Part shown: positions 1-15,300 of the stretch, piece by piece | Numbering within the stretch: the stretch's first letter is position 1 | How the letters are laid out: every line of letters begins with the position of its first letter | Position numbers and translations under genes: made by a program | The notes under the pieces: generated by a model | What the model saw: the letters and a program-made list of their open reading frames with translations, nothing else | The model's database searches: none | Told to the model about the DNA's origin: nothing | NCBI GenBank assembly: GCA_008933995.1 | Contig: WARS01000071.1 | Coordinates: 7,279,018-7,343,017, forward strand | DNA length: 64,000 nt | Direction: 5' to 3' | Origin: Datnioides undecimradiatus | Lineage: Eukaryota; Chordata; Actinopteri; Lobotiformes; Datnioididae

Positions 1-3000
1 CCTCGCAGAAGACAAAGCAATCCATCATTAAGAGGAAAGTCATCAATCATATTCTTTGTATAAAAAAAATCTTAAATAATAAAGCTGAAGCTCGGTATTT
101 TCAGGTCAAGGGGTGAATTCCTGAAGTCTACCTATTTGGGCTGGTTGATACTGTATCAGCAGTTTTTAGACATCATCATCAGTAACAGGCTGGAGGCACA
201 AACATTAGACTGATATTTAATTATATTTAAAATACTCTGGTGGACATGTTCCTGGATTTTTAGCAAAATCAGTTCACCGTTTACAACTAAGGCTGGTTTT
301 ACAAGCATGTCGAGCAGCCCTTGTTCGATTCAGTTCAGACCGACTGTACAGTAAGATAATTAAAAGGATTGTTACAGTGGTCCTGCTCTGTAACTAAAAC
401 AAAGCACTCATTATTGCTATCCGCTCTTGTAAAAATGTATATTTAGAGTGCTGAGTCATTCAACAAAATGTTCCTAACGCTGAGGACTTTTATACCTTCA
501 CTGCTACATTTAATTTTGTACCTTTAACTGGGTGAAAAGCCTTTGATTTGGGCTGTGGTGAGGGCTACTTCTCATTCAGTACGTTTCATTTTTTAAATCA
601 TTGAGGTCAGGACACCTTGGTCAACACATCCAACTGTGAATGATTTTTATTTGAGCTACAAAGGATGTAGAGGATTTAGACAAGGACTGCGAGCAGCTCA
701 AATCAGACTCGGACAGACACGGAGTTATTCTGCCATCTGTTGGATTTACATAAAACTGCAGCAGTGTATCCGCAGTGACAGGACTGCGCTTCATAGAACA
801 CGCCACAATATATATAAAGAGTAAGGATCAGTAGTACTGAACAAGATTTGATAGTAAAAAAAAAATAATAATAATTGTGAGTCATTTAATATATTTAAAA
901 CTTGCTCTCCTGCTATAGTGTTTTTCAATATTATATTGTTTTATTACAAGGCCCACACACTGCAGCAGTATTTTAATTAGGAAACATTTTCAGCGGCTTT
1001 AATGTAAAATATATCCATATAATCGTTTACAGTAAAAGTCCTATATTAAAATACACACACACACAGTAGCAGAAGAAATATTCAGTTCATGTACTTGGTT
1101 ACAATCACCTCTCTCATGCTACTATAATACTAAACAAAACGCCCTCCAAATGTTACTACTAAAAATACTAATTTTCCAGAAAAAAAAGAAAAAAGTATCC
1201 CAGGACAGGTGATTTACCCTGACTCTGACCCACTGGTCTCTCATTTAAGAAGTCCTTGTGCTCTACCAAGGGATATGATTTATCCAAAAAGAAAAAGGTT
1301 TTAATTTTATCATGCAATTTGTTAAACACAGGTCCAAGTCCTTCTTGCTTTAAAATACAACCCTGCTGATGGAAAAAGCTTCTTACTCTATAGATCATAA
1401 TCCCAGCAGCCTTTAGGAGCATTCAGGTCATTTTGGGGGGAAATATATCACAAACCTGCACATTTCCTTTGGCAGTAGTTACATCTGCACTTCCTTACTT
1501 TTATTCTGGGCTCTAGTGAGACTTTACCTGAGCTGTCATTGCACTCTTGAAGAAAACCTACTCCTTGATTTCTTTGTTTGCTGATATCGGCTTTCACTAA
1601 ATTTCTTTCCTACCCTTCATATGTTTGTTTAATTTGATTGTAGGAACTTTGAGGTGACTGTTTCACTGCCAGGAAAAGGTTCAATGTTAGTGGGGTTCAG
1701 ATTCAGCAGGGCACTATCGAACCTGGCTGTGTTCAGTCAGCTGTACATCATTGGCTGAAAGAGGCAAAGCCCTTTTCACATGAGTGATGCAGGCCTCTGA
1801 CAACTTTGTTACTTAACTAATTAAGACAATCATTAAAAAAAAATGTGTTACTGCAGATTCAATTTGTCTAAAATACATTTTGCCAGTAACTAATAACAAT
1901 ATGAGTCATTGTGGAATATATAGGGAAAATGCTTTTCACAGCACCACAGCGTCTAGTATACAGGGTTGGAAGTAATACGTTATGTTTAGGCTGTAATGGC
2001 TGTTTTTAAGAAGACCATTAGAAAGAATTGTTAATTCACTTTTACTTAAGATTTTTTTTTCACATGTTAAATTGGATTTGTTAGAGAGTAAAGAGAAAAG
2101 TCAGATTAAAGTCCAGATTAACTGTGTGAGAATGAAACAGATTAAAAGGATACAAATCAATAGCTGCAGCAGAGAAGCAGGACAGCAGAGCTTCAGAGAG
2201 GTTCATGAGAGAGACCATATAAGTGCCTGCAGTCTCCTTAGCAATTAATGGACCTGTATCAGCAAATAATTACATACACTATCACATTTTGAATTTCTAC
2301 ATTGAATAAAACATAGGACATACTGAAGAGGGGAAATCACTTATTGTGGTAAAATATAATTGACTATGATCACAGCTGGTCCTGATCTCCCTAGGGCCCA
2401 AAGCAAAATTCTGCTGAGGTGCCTTCCTACCTGCCCCAGGAGCCATGTAAACCATTTGCCATCGCCACACGGTCACATCTGACAACCGAGTGCTCACGCT
2501 ACTATCGCCCCTCCTTTAAAACAGTCTGCTCCATCTGTCAGCCTAAAAATAAGCATAACAGAATGAGGGATAGACAAATCAGATTTAGTGAATAAAGTGT
2601 TTTTTTACAGAATCTTGAGATAAGTGAATAATAATAATTAAGATAAAAAAGAAATTGTAAAATTTATTTAATGGAGAAAATAATTAAATAGAACATATAC
2701 AGTCAATATCAATCCATTGCTCATCAGCTTGCTTTTCCACACCTTGACTGAGAAACTAGATAATCACAGCCTTGTTTGAAATGAAATGCGCCTGATGATA
2801 CAGCCTGTTATCTGTCATAGTCCACACAGAGGCTGCTGCTTCTGCTGAGGAGCGCGAGTTTCATTTCATCTTTTGCATGCAGTGTGTATACACACCTTTA
2901 ATATCAAACTTCACTTAACAAACTTCTCTCACTTTTGCCAGACACAAAGTCACAGGACACAGCCACCGAAGTGGCTGACAGACAGGTGTACTCAGGTAGC

Positions 3001-4370
3001 ATACATCGACTTAACGTAACTGTTGTTTGCTTACATCAGTCTTAGACAGGAGAGGGCACAGAGTTTACCTGTTGCTGTTAATTCCCCGCTGTGGTGTTTG
3101 TTTTTCTCTTTTCGTTATCTGCTGTTAGTTACGTCTCATTTTCTTTTTAAAGTTGTAAACACTGACCCCTCTTTGGCACGAGGAAGACGTAGGCCCCTTA
3201 CGCATCTACGGGGCCTTACCTAACTTGCGTAAAAAACGTAAATGGCTCTGTCTGTGGTTAATGTACAATTAATGTTACGTTGCTTTAGTTTTTAGGCGCC
3301 AAAATGGGAGAATAGATAGGCGGGGGCGAGCACAGGTGAGCGTCGCTGTAGTGCACCATGGGTAATGGAGTTTATTATGGGCTATATGAACAGCCCTGAG
3401 AACTACACAGAGTAGACTGCTTGTAATGTGACAGAGAGTCTGAGTGTACTGGTTACAGTGGGACAGAGAGGTAGGATTGACAGACTGGCGTTCAGACAGG
3501 ACAGAGAAGAACATCAGCAATGCATGTGCCTGTGTATACGCACACCACACAATGTGTAAAAACTATGTAGTCTCTACTGGAGAAATGTGAATTAAAAGTA
3601 AATTTACTCAAGTACTGAACAAATTTAAGAGATTTTTGCCCAACTTGAGTCTTCATACCTTTTTTCTATTTCTATTCCACTACAACTCAGAGGGAAACAG
3701 TGTACTATTTACTTCACTACATTTATCTGATAGCTTTAGTTATTACTTACTAACATATTAATTAATTCAACCATGAATGCATCATTTTCTATAAGATCAT
3801 TTTACTATTACCATCATGTGCGAACATGTCTCTAAAAACACCAACTTATCAAATTGATCATTAAAATGATCTAATGACTGGTCCTTTTTTAAAAAAGTAT
3901 ATCTAATTTGAGAACTAACTACTAAATAGGCTGTCAGACAAATGCAGGGGAGAATAAAGAAGTACCAAGCATTTTATCTCTGAGGTGTGGAGGTGTATAA
4001 AAAATTAAGTTCAGAAAATGACTCAAAATACAAGTAGGCTTGTGTCAAATTTGAACTAGAGCTATAGTACTCAACTAAATGTAGGCCTGCTTTTCACCAC
4101 TAATCGTACAAAAACATTGCTAATGTATTAAAATATAAAGACTCTTCCTGTCGTTTTAAATACTTTACACTGCTTTAGGTTTAACAATAAAACAACTATA
4201 ATAAACGTTTATGTTAAATTTGCACAGAATGGTCAGCTGTGTAGGAGATATTCACCCCCATCAAACTGCAACATCACCTTAAATGCCTCAGTCTGCAAAC
4301 CCACGGGTGAAACTAATGTCCAGAGTAACAGTAATCACAGCGAGCTTTTTTACTTTCACCATAGGTTTGA
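1..4370. other. Gene-poor region upstream of pcbp2
   Basis: I see no exon that I can support here on either strand. The open frames are short, lack recognisable domains and are not joined by plausible splice sites. The stretch is AT-rich with a short CA run near 1053. Around 1015-1115 there is a degenerate piece of the same dispersed repeat described at 3575, ending in a TACTTGGTTAC motif. An imperfect inverted repeat with GTAGGCCCC and GGGGCCTTAC arms lies at about 3188-3221. Distal regulatory sequence for pcbp2 is possible but not demonstrable. Confidence 0.5.
3575..3765. repeat. Degenerate teleost dispersed repeat (TACTCAAGTA type)
   Basis: The segment contains the motifs TTTACTCAAGTACTGAAC and CACTACATTTATCTGATAGC, which I recognise from a very common teleost interspersed repeat, probably a non-autonomous DNA element. 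The copy is degraded and may extend to about 4110, where TTTTCACCAC resembles the element end. Related copies occur at 12578-13112 and 17628-18320. The class assignment is from memory only. Confidence 0.45.
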
Positions 4371-4610
4371 TGTTTCAGCCGCGGCAGCGCTGCGGGTGGG
4401 CGGGGTCGACCCGGTTAGGGGGGCGGGGCAGTTGAGAGGTCAAAGTTGAATTCATTTTGTCTTTTGTGCCAAGCAGAAGAGTGGAGTCCGATCGAATAAC
4501 GGTGTCTCTTCCCTCTTCCCCGGATCCTTTTAAAACTCCCTCCCGAACCTCTCCCCTTCTACCCTTGCCACCCTACCCACCCCCTGAACACACTTCAAGG
4601 GACGGTTCGG
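4370..4610 (+). promoter_or_regulatory. pcbp2: pcbp2 CpG-rich promoter and non-coding first exon
   Basis: A sharp rise in GC and CpG content begins at about 4378. Two GGGCGGGG boxes (4398-4405 and 4421-4428) are typical Sp1 sites of a TATA-less housekeeping promoter. A likely 5' untranslated exon follows and ends at 4610, before a strong GTAAGA donor at 4611. CpG-rich sequence continues to about 5000. The transcription start is inferred to lie between about 4430 and 4500. Confidence 0.55.
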
Positions 4611-5471
4611 GTAAGACCTCTTAAAATAATACGGCTTTGTTTTTTTCCCTGTTTGCTTTCAGAGTGAAGGACGGGGGGATAACTCGGTGTGCCTCAGTGC
4701 GCTCCGTAGGCCGCGGGATCAGACTATTTCCTGGAGGAAACGATGTTAGCGATAGCTTACCTGAACGGAAAATCACCGGGCTGAAATCAACCTGGTGGCT
4801 GTGTTAGTTGCCGGCCAGCAGCTTTTTTGGTGTGTTTTACGTATTTAAAAGCTTAATAACCCGCAAGTACAGTGATTCCTGCAGGAATGAATCGGGGGAA
4901 GTAACAGTGGGAAATGCTAGCGTGCTAACTTAGCCAGCAAATCTCGCTTGCGTGACTAGCTGTGATGCTTTCTCTGAAATAGTATTTGCGATATTAGCGC
5001 TGTCCCACGGGTCCTCTGTTGTTACTATCGACATAAAGCTCTTGTAATGAAGCCAGGACGTTTCGACAGCTCCCGTTTAGATATTAAAAATGTATCGGAA
5101 AGCTATGTCGCCACAGCTGTTCAATTCCAGAAGATAGTCATAGCCGCATGGAGACAGTGGGTCATTGTGCTAACGTGAATAAGTGGATTCGGGCCAGTCT
5201 AATGTGAATTACTGGCCTGAAACGTCCCATTCTTTCGGAGTGGCAAACTAACGTTATTAAAGTACAGTGTTAGCTCGAGTCTACAAGATGTTAACTGGCT
5301 GCATCACTTCATTGAGCTGCACTGACAGCAGCTTTTTTTTGGTAAACAAGGCTCTCCAATGAAATGCCCCCATAGTTTTCCAGTAACTACATTTGTCCCT
5401 GATGGTCACATTTTCCGCTCTATTGCAGACATTCAGCCAGCGACCAAAGACCCACTTTGTTGGCCAGTTTA

Positions 5472-5493
5472 GTGTGTGTGTGTGTGTGTGTGT
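5472..5493 (+). repeat. (GT)11 microsatellite next to pcbp2 start codon
   Basis: Eleven uninterrupted GT units end 16 bases before the pcbp2 ATG at 5510. Depending on which of two candidate acceptors is used (AG at 5427-5428 or AG at 5506-5507), the run is either 5' UTR or intronic sequence upstream of the acceptor. Confidence 0.9.
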
Positions 5494-5509
5494 CGATTCA
5501 GCTGCAGCA

Positions 5510-9184
<3,675 letters not shown>

Positions 9185-10400
9185 CATGGAGGATCTTCAT
9201 CAGCACCTAATGTAACCCCTCCCCCTACTTTTTACCAAGAGGTCCCTTATTGAACTTAATGCAAAAACCAAGTACTATAAACTCACTGTTTTCTCCTCTG
9301 CTTTGGTTAAAAACCTACTCAGTTGTAATTACACCATTATCATGATATTGGTATTTTATTTATTTATTATGTTTTTAAATTCCCTTTGCATATAGTTTTT
9401 AAAGACTTCCTTCTGTTGTATTTTTTTCCTCTTATTTTACTGTATATCTGTATGATCTTCTTGATATAGGTAAAACGTTTTAGAAAAATCTGAAAAGGCA
9501 TAAATAATGTTTTTCTTATGTCAGATTTTTCTTAGAAAATGTAAAAATGAAGAAAAAAACACACACAATAACATTATAGATGGACTGTTCTTTCCCTTCC
9601 TTTTTAAATATCTATTTATTTTTATTTAATACACGGCTCCTTGTAAGAGTAGAGTTCATTGATATTTGCCATCTTCTATTTGAAGCTGTATTTCCTGAGT
9701 GAGGCATTGTGGGATTGACGGGTTTCAGTGGGTGTAAATGATCTCCAGTTGAAGATGTATGCAGGAACAACCTTTTTTAGTCCTAAGGTTAATTTATCCC
9801 TTGTTGAGTGCGGGTTCAAAGGAGAATTTTAAGCTACATTATGTCTCACCTCTAATTTGCTGAATAATTGTTTTGTGTCATTCCTGTGTTTCCATCCGTT
9901 TTATTTCTCGATCAGGACTTTTGAGCATTGTTGTGTAATGGATTCTGATAAGGGTGGGTGGGCCTTGGTCACCAGGAATGGGCCTGAATGAGAGGAAAAT
10001 ATTTTCTTTTCTCTGAAATTACTAAGACCATAGTAATGACGGTGATGATGATAATGATGATAATAATAACATTGAAATGTTTGTTTTAAATAGAGAAAAT
10101 ATTTTTTTTAACTGCAGGGCTGGGGAATGCTGCAAGGGGCAAAACTACAAGACATATTGGTCTTTATAAGTATATTATGCTGAGGTATTAAATTATGACT
10201 AACTAGAAGGAGAATTATAGAATTAACACTAGTTTCCTGCTATCCTTTTTTGCCTGGGTCAGATTTTATTTTTTATTATTCTTTGCAGGATGAAGAAACT
10301 CACGTTTTTGTGCACGTTTTCAAACTATTGTAGATCTGGGTGCAATTAAATTGTTGAAGAAATGAAATGCAGAAATAAAAAAGATGTGAAATGCTTACAA
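9185..10400 (+). other. pcbp2: pcbp2 3' UTR with polyadenylation signal
   Basis: The AT-rich sequence after the TGA at 9182-9184 has no further exon. An AATAAA hexamer at 10374-10379, followed by TG-rich sequence, is the best candidate end of the transcript, giving a 3' UTR of about 1.2 kb. AU-rich stretches near 9350-9620 are typical of a long regulated 3' UTR. Confidence 0.6.
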
Positions 10401-11704
10401 AACAACTGTTGTCATTCTCATGTTTTTTAAGCTTACTAAACCATTTTTTTTAAAAAGGGTTATCAGAGTGAAAGTAACTGGTAACCCAAACTCTTCCAGT
10501 TTGGACATGCTTGAAGTCATTGAAAATAAGGATTTACTTCCCGATCATGGCACGTGTTTCTAGAAAAACAATACAATTTTTTTTTTTTTAACCAATACAT
10601 TATTTATTGTTGCTCATAATATTTTGCTTTCGATATAATTCCTATGTTACAGGTACAATGTGCAATGCTGTATAAAAACAAAACATTTCTATTCAAACCC
10701 AAAGGATACTTACTGTTATACTAGTAACCACCACAGAGAAGTGCTCTATTCCTTATCTGGCTACTTCTGCAGTTATCTTAAAGGGTAAAAGGAACAGTTG
10801 AGGTTTTTATGAAGAGTATCAACATTGTGAACTACAGGAGTCCAAATGGTTCTTTACTTGAAGTGAAACTCTGCCACTTTTACACAATAAAACTGATTTT
10901 ACAGGTCCTAGGAAGCACTAAAGCCTGTGTGGAAGAAATTGTATGTGGCCCTCTGCGTCATACAACTGAACTGCCTCAAATGATGTCATATGAGTCAGCT
11001 TCATTGGTGCTGAGGACCACAAATTAAAAATAAAAATAAAAAATATATCTGCGGAGTTAGAAGCTAGTTAGCTCAGAAGTCTGTAGCTGCTCCACATCTC
11101 TGCTTCAGGCTTGCAGCTCAAGGCTACGTTAGCAGCTACTAGAATAACACAACAGGATCTCTTGGCACGACTGTTGTTGGACAAGTTGCATTGTGGGTAA
11201 CGTAGGCAGGTTTTGACTTATTGGAATAAAGAGGACGGCGTCGCCGGTCCTGCTGCATCGTTTTTGACAGTCTTGAGTCTGACAATGTTAGCAGAGCGCA
11301 ATGTTTATTAAAGCACCCACAGGTTTGTAGTGTTTGATGCTGAGATGTTACCTCGGTTAGCAATGCTAATGCATGTCAGAGGTAATTCTCTAGACACACT
11401 CTACCCTTCAAATGTGCATCCGACTAATAAAAACATTTAAAAAGCCAACGATGTCTGGCAGAGCAGTATCTATACAGTGGCATAAGTGCATCATGGGTGA
11501 ACCCAGTGGTCTCCCCTCCTATCACACATTTGATAACCTTAATAAAAAACCTCAAGCATGTCTTACGTGTATTTGAAACTCAGTAGTCTTAGGGTTAAAA
11601 AAAATAATATATCACCTACTGAGAATCCTAATTATGCATCATGGTCGATGTCTTGGTGAGGTTTTCATTCCCTTTAGACTTTTTTTTTTTCTTGAGTGCT
11701 GACA
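10401..11704. other. Convergent intergenic spacer, pcbp2 / map3k12
   Basis: No gene is seen between the two tail-to-tail transcripts. The stretch is AT-rich with poly-T runs. The part from about 10790 to 11330 has a gene-unlike, moderately GC-rich texture with repeated GCAGCT/TTAGC words and may be an old repeat, but I cannot name it. Confidence 0.45.
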
Positions 11705-12376
11705 TTTATTAACAAAAAAAAGTAACTGAAGTAATACTTTCAGGATTAAAAAAGTGTAAACTTTCACAAAATATAAAACTGACACATTCGAACCATAAAT
11801 TATAAACATATAGTCATGCATTTGTTCACAGGGCTGCATACCGTTTAGTCTTACATTTTTATCTTACAAATAAAATAAAGTTAGATATTTCTCATGTGGT
11901 ACGTCATGGATATTTACATTATTATTCATTAGTATTTGATGCATTAGTGTGTGGAGTATCATGGAGGATGCTCCCAGAGTGAGGATTAGAGTGTTTAAAG
12001 GACGAGTGTGGTATCTTGTGCGTGCGTGTGCGTCTGTGGAAGGGTTTTTGCTGAACTGGAGCAGTGGCTAAGGTTACCTTGGTAACTATTTTGCCTAAAA
12101 AAAAACCCCTACTGAACTTAAAATGACATTTATCATATGTCACAAGCTGCCAAAATATCTGATAGTCAGGTTATGACAAATGCCCTATGTCATCTGATGT
12201 AGGTTTGCCAGCCAACAAACTTATGAGACACCATAAGTCAACTTGTCATAGTCTGAGTGGTGTAGTAGGTGTGATCCCTCATGACAACAGTAATGTACTG
12301 CACTGACAGATTGGTGTACGCCTGTGATGGTTGTTCACTGTAGGGTAGCAGGAGGTCTTTTCTAGTTTCCAGTGCT
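11705..12376 (-). other. map3k12: map3k12 3' UTR (approximate)
   Basis: Sequence following the TAG stop at 12377-12379 on the minus strand. TTTATT on the plus strand at 11705-11710 is an AATAAA on the transcript and is a reasonable end. Other AATAAA candidates exist further on (for example near 11300), so the true end is uncertain. Confidence 0.35.
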
Positions 12377-15300
12377 CTATGGAGGTCCTGTATGGGGCGC
12401 CTGTGGAGACCCCTGATAGGGTTGAGATGGCGGCGCCCATGCTCCAGCACTGGGAGGACGGCTGGGCTCTCCACTACCTGACTGATCCAGCTCAGCGCTG
12501 TCGCAGTCAGAGTCATCGCACAGGGCCCGACTCTACAGAGAGAGAGGAGAGAGAAAAATGACATGATGGACAGCAGACGGTGTGGCAAGTATTCAGACCA
12601 TTTATTTGAGTAAAACATAAATTAAATGTAAAGAAATCCATTAGAAGTAAATGTCCTGTATTTTAAAAATCTGATGTACTTCAATGTAACAACCACATTT
12701 TACTGTTTACTGGTTGAGGTGTATCTAGTTCTCTGAGGTAATGTGATATTATTAAAGGTTCAGCAAATCAGGAAAGACAAAATGACAAAATTCTGCAACT
12801 CTGCTTTCATTTGTTTAGCATCTATTTATTTTTGCAGCTCACATCTTATCTGTCTACTGAAATGTAGCAAAGAACAGACATTGTTTTTGGCTTAAAGCCC
12901 AAAATGGTTGGGAACCACCGGCTTTTCTCTTCAACAACAGATTTTTATTTTTGTAATATTTTTTCATCTCATTCTGAAAAGTAAAAGGCGAAAGACTTTT
13001 ATCTAAAATGTAATGCAACATAAAATGGATATACTCAAGTAAAGTACAAGAACCTGTATAATCCCTTTAGATGCAGTCCATGAATAGATATACTTGGTTA
13101 CGTTCCACCTCTAGTTTTTCAATAAGAAGCCTAAGAAGACTCAAACTGACACGTGATCCTCTGAGGAGCTGCGTTACCTCATTGGGATTCTGCCCAGCGT
13201 CCAGCTGAGCTTTGGCCTGGCCCAGCGCTCCATCTCTCTCCGACAGGCCGTCAGAAGCCTGCGCGGGATCAGTGTTGTCCGCCGGGATCTCCGACCCCTG
13301 AGAGAGGAGGTCGTCGCTGCGGTCATCCAACCTGTCGTCTGTGTTGGTGCTGACCACGTCAGGGGTGCCACTATGGGAGTGGTCAGTGGTGTGGCCCTCC
13401 TCACCATCCGACACCGAGAGGTTCTCTGAGCTGAAGGTAGACACCGACTGGCACTTGGTGATGCTGGTCGGACGTCTGGAGAGATTAAAAAGAAACTATA
13501 AAATCGAACCACGAGATTGATGATATGAATGAATGACGCAAATTAAAAAATATTCTACATTCTTGAAATAAATCAGCAACTTGTCAGAGAGGGAAGATGG
13601 CTTGAGGGAATTTTCCAGTGACGAAGGACAGCAAGTTACTCACCGTCTCCGTGGTAACTCAACCTCGCTGTCAACTTCACCCTCCTCCTCTTCGGATGAC
13701 ACTCCACGCCTCTGTAGTCAGAAACAGGAAAAATGCACAAGTGAAAATGATCAAAGCATCACCAGAAGAGCACTGTGGAGCATGATCAGACATCTGACAG
13801 TGTACCTGTTTGCGTGTGATAGCTGCCCTGTACAGAATGGCTGAAGGAGTGAGGTGCTGACTCCCGATTCCCCCCGAAGCTCCTCGGGGCAACCTCACGG
13901 CGCCAGCTCCTTCCTCTTTATCCTCCCCATCAAGTGGCAGGCGTGGAGATCCCAGAGACCCCCTCCCTGCTGCCGCTCCCCTCCCACACGGTGAGTCTGG
14001 GCTGCTGGAGAACGGGAACGATGCAGCGTCCTCACTCGGCGTGTCACTGCGTGGGGGGGTTTCTGTGAGGTCATCTAGACCAGCTGCACCCACCTCTGAT
14101 CCCCCTAACCCTGCAGAGGCACTGAGGCTCCCCCCTCTTTCCAACCCGCCTACAGAGGACTCCCCTTTTCCCTGGCCCTCTGCCTCTAGCGTGGTGCAGA
14201 TGAGGTCAGGGCTGGAGGAGGAGAGCTGCCTCTGCTGCTGCTCATGGCTGAGGCCCCGCAGGGCTGCAGAGGGCTCCAGGAGCTGCTTCGAGGTGTTAGT
14301 GGTAGCACTGTTAGCCTGGGCAGTTGTGTCCCTATTAGGGGAGGACTGATTCGCCTTAAGTCCAGCCAGGTCCCCGCTGCTGCCCTTACCAGGCTTGCGA
14401 TGGCGGGTCTTTACCCTCCTAGACCGGCTGGGAGAAGTGGAGCTTCTGTTGGGGCAAGCTGGGATAGTGACTTGCATCACAGAGGAGTCCATTTTGGGAA
14501 TGATTACCTCAGACTTGAGGATGTCTGGCCTGAAGGGAGTAGGAGGGATTAGTCAACAACTACAATCCACAAGCCTAATGAATATTCATTTATCTACTTC
14601 AGTATCAATCTTTTATGAAATGACGCCTGAAATGAGATCTCATACCTCTTTCCTGAGGGGAGTTTCTGTGGGACATTCCTCTTCTTGATGAGTTTGTCCA
14701 TTGAGTTGGAGGAGCTGCTCTGTCTGGAGCTGTGGTGCTTAAACAGACCAGGATACTTCTTATCCAGAGATTGCTCTCTCCTGGAAATGAAAGCAAATAA
14801 CAGCGAAGAGTTGTAAATGCACTGAGGCTTATGAATTTGTAGAGAATGGTTTGCAAACATAGACCCTGTGTTTATGGATTTATTTGTACCTCTGCAGCTC
14901 TTTCTCCTTGAGCTCCAGCTGCAGCATGACAGCGCTTAGCTCCATATAAAGGTTGTTCGCCCTCTCCAGTTTCCTCTCATAGTGTTCGCGAATGTCCAGA
15001 GCATGCCTGAGAAGAAAAGAGGCTGCTGATGTCATTGTGCATCCGCATGAGAGATTACAAATGCTCCACAATAGACGTGCACTCAAAACATTTGTTTCAT
15101 CCACAGGGGCCCGACAAAGCAGCGACATCGTGAAATAGGACAGAGTGAAAGTGGCCTCATACATGTAAGCTGATGCAGTGCCATCATCTACTGGCTGGAC
15201 ATCCCGGGTTAACATGAAACGATGAGGCCTAAAGGTAAAACACAGACCTGAGCTCCTCTCTGCGGCGGTTGATCAGTTCCTCATCGAGCCGGTGGAGACA

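Noticed and set aside
1168-1422. 84-codon minus-strand open frame with a protein-like composition
   Set aside because: No recognised domain, no flanking splice signals, poly-Phe tail from an A-rich run; treated as chance.
14041-14552. Long plus-strand frames in the map3k12 region
   Set aside because: Antisense shadows of the GC-rich Ser/Pro/Gly tail exon (13806-14529), where opposite frames stay open by composition.
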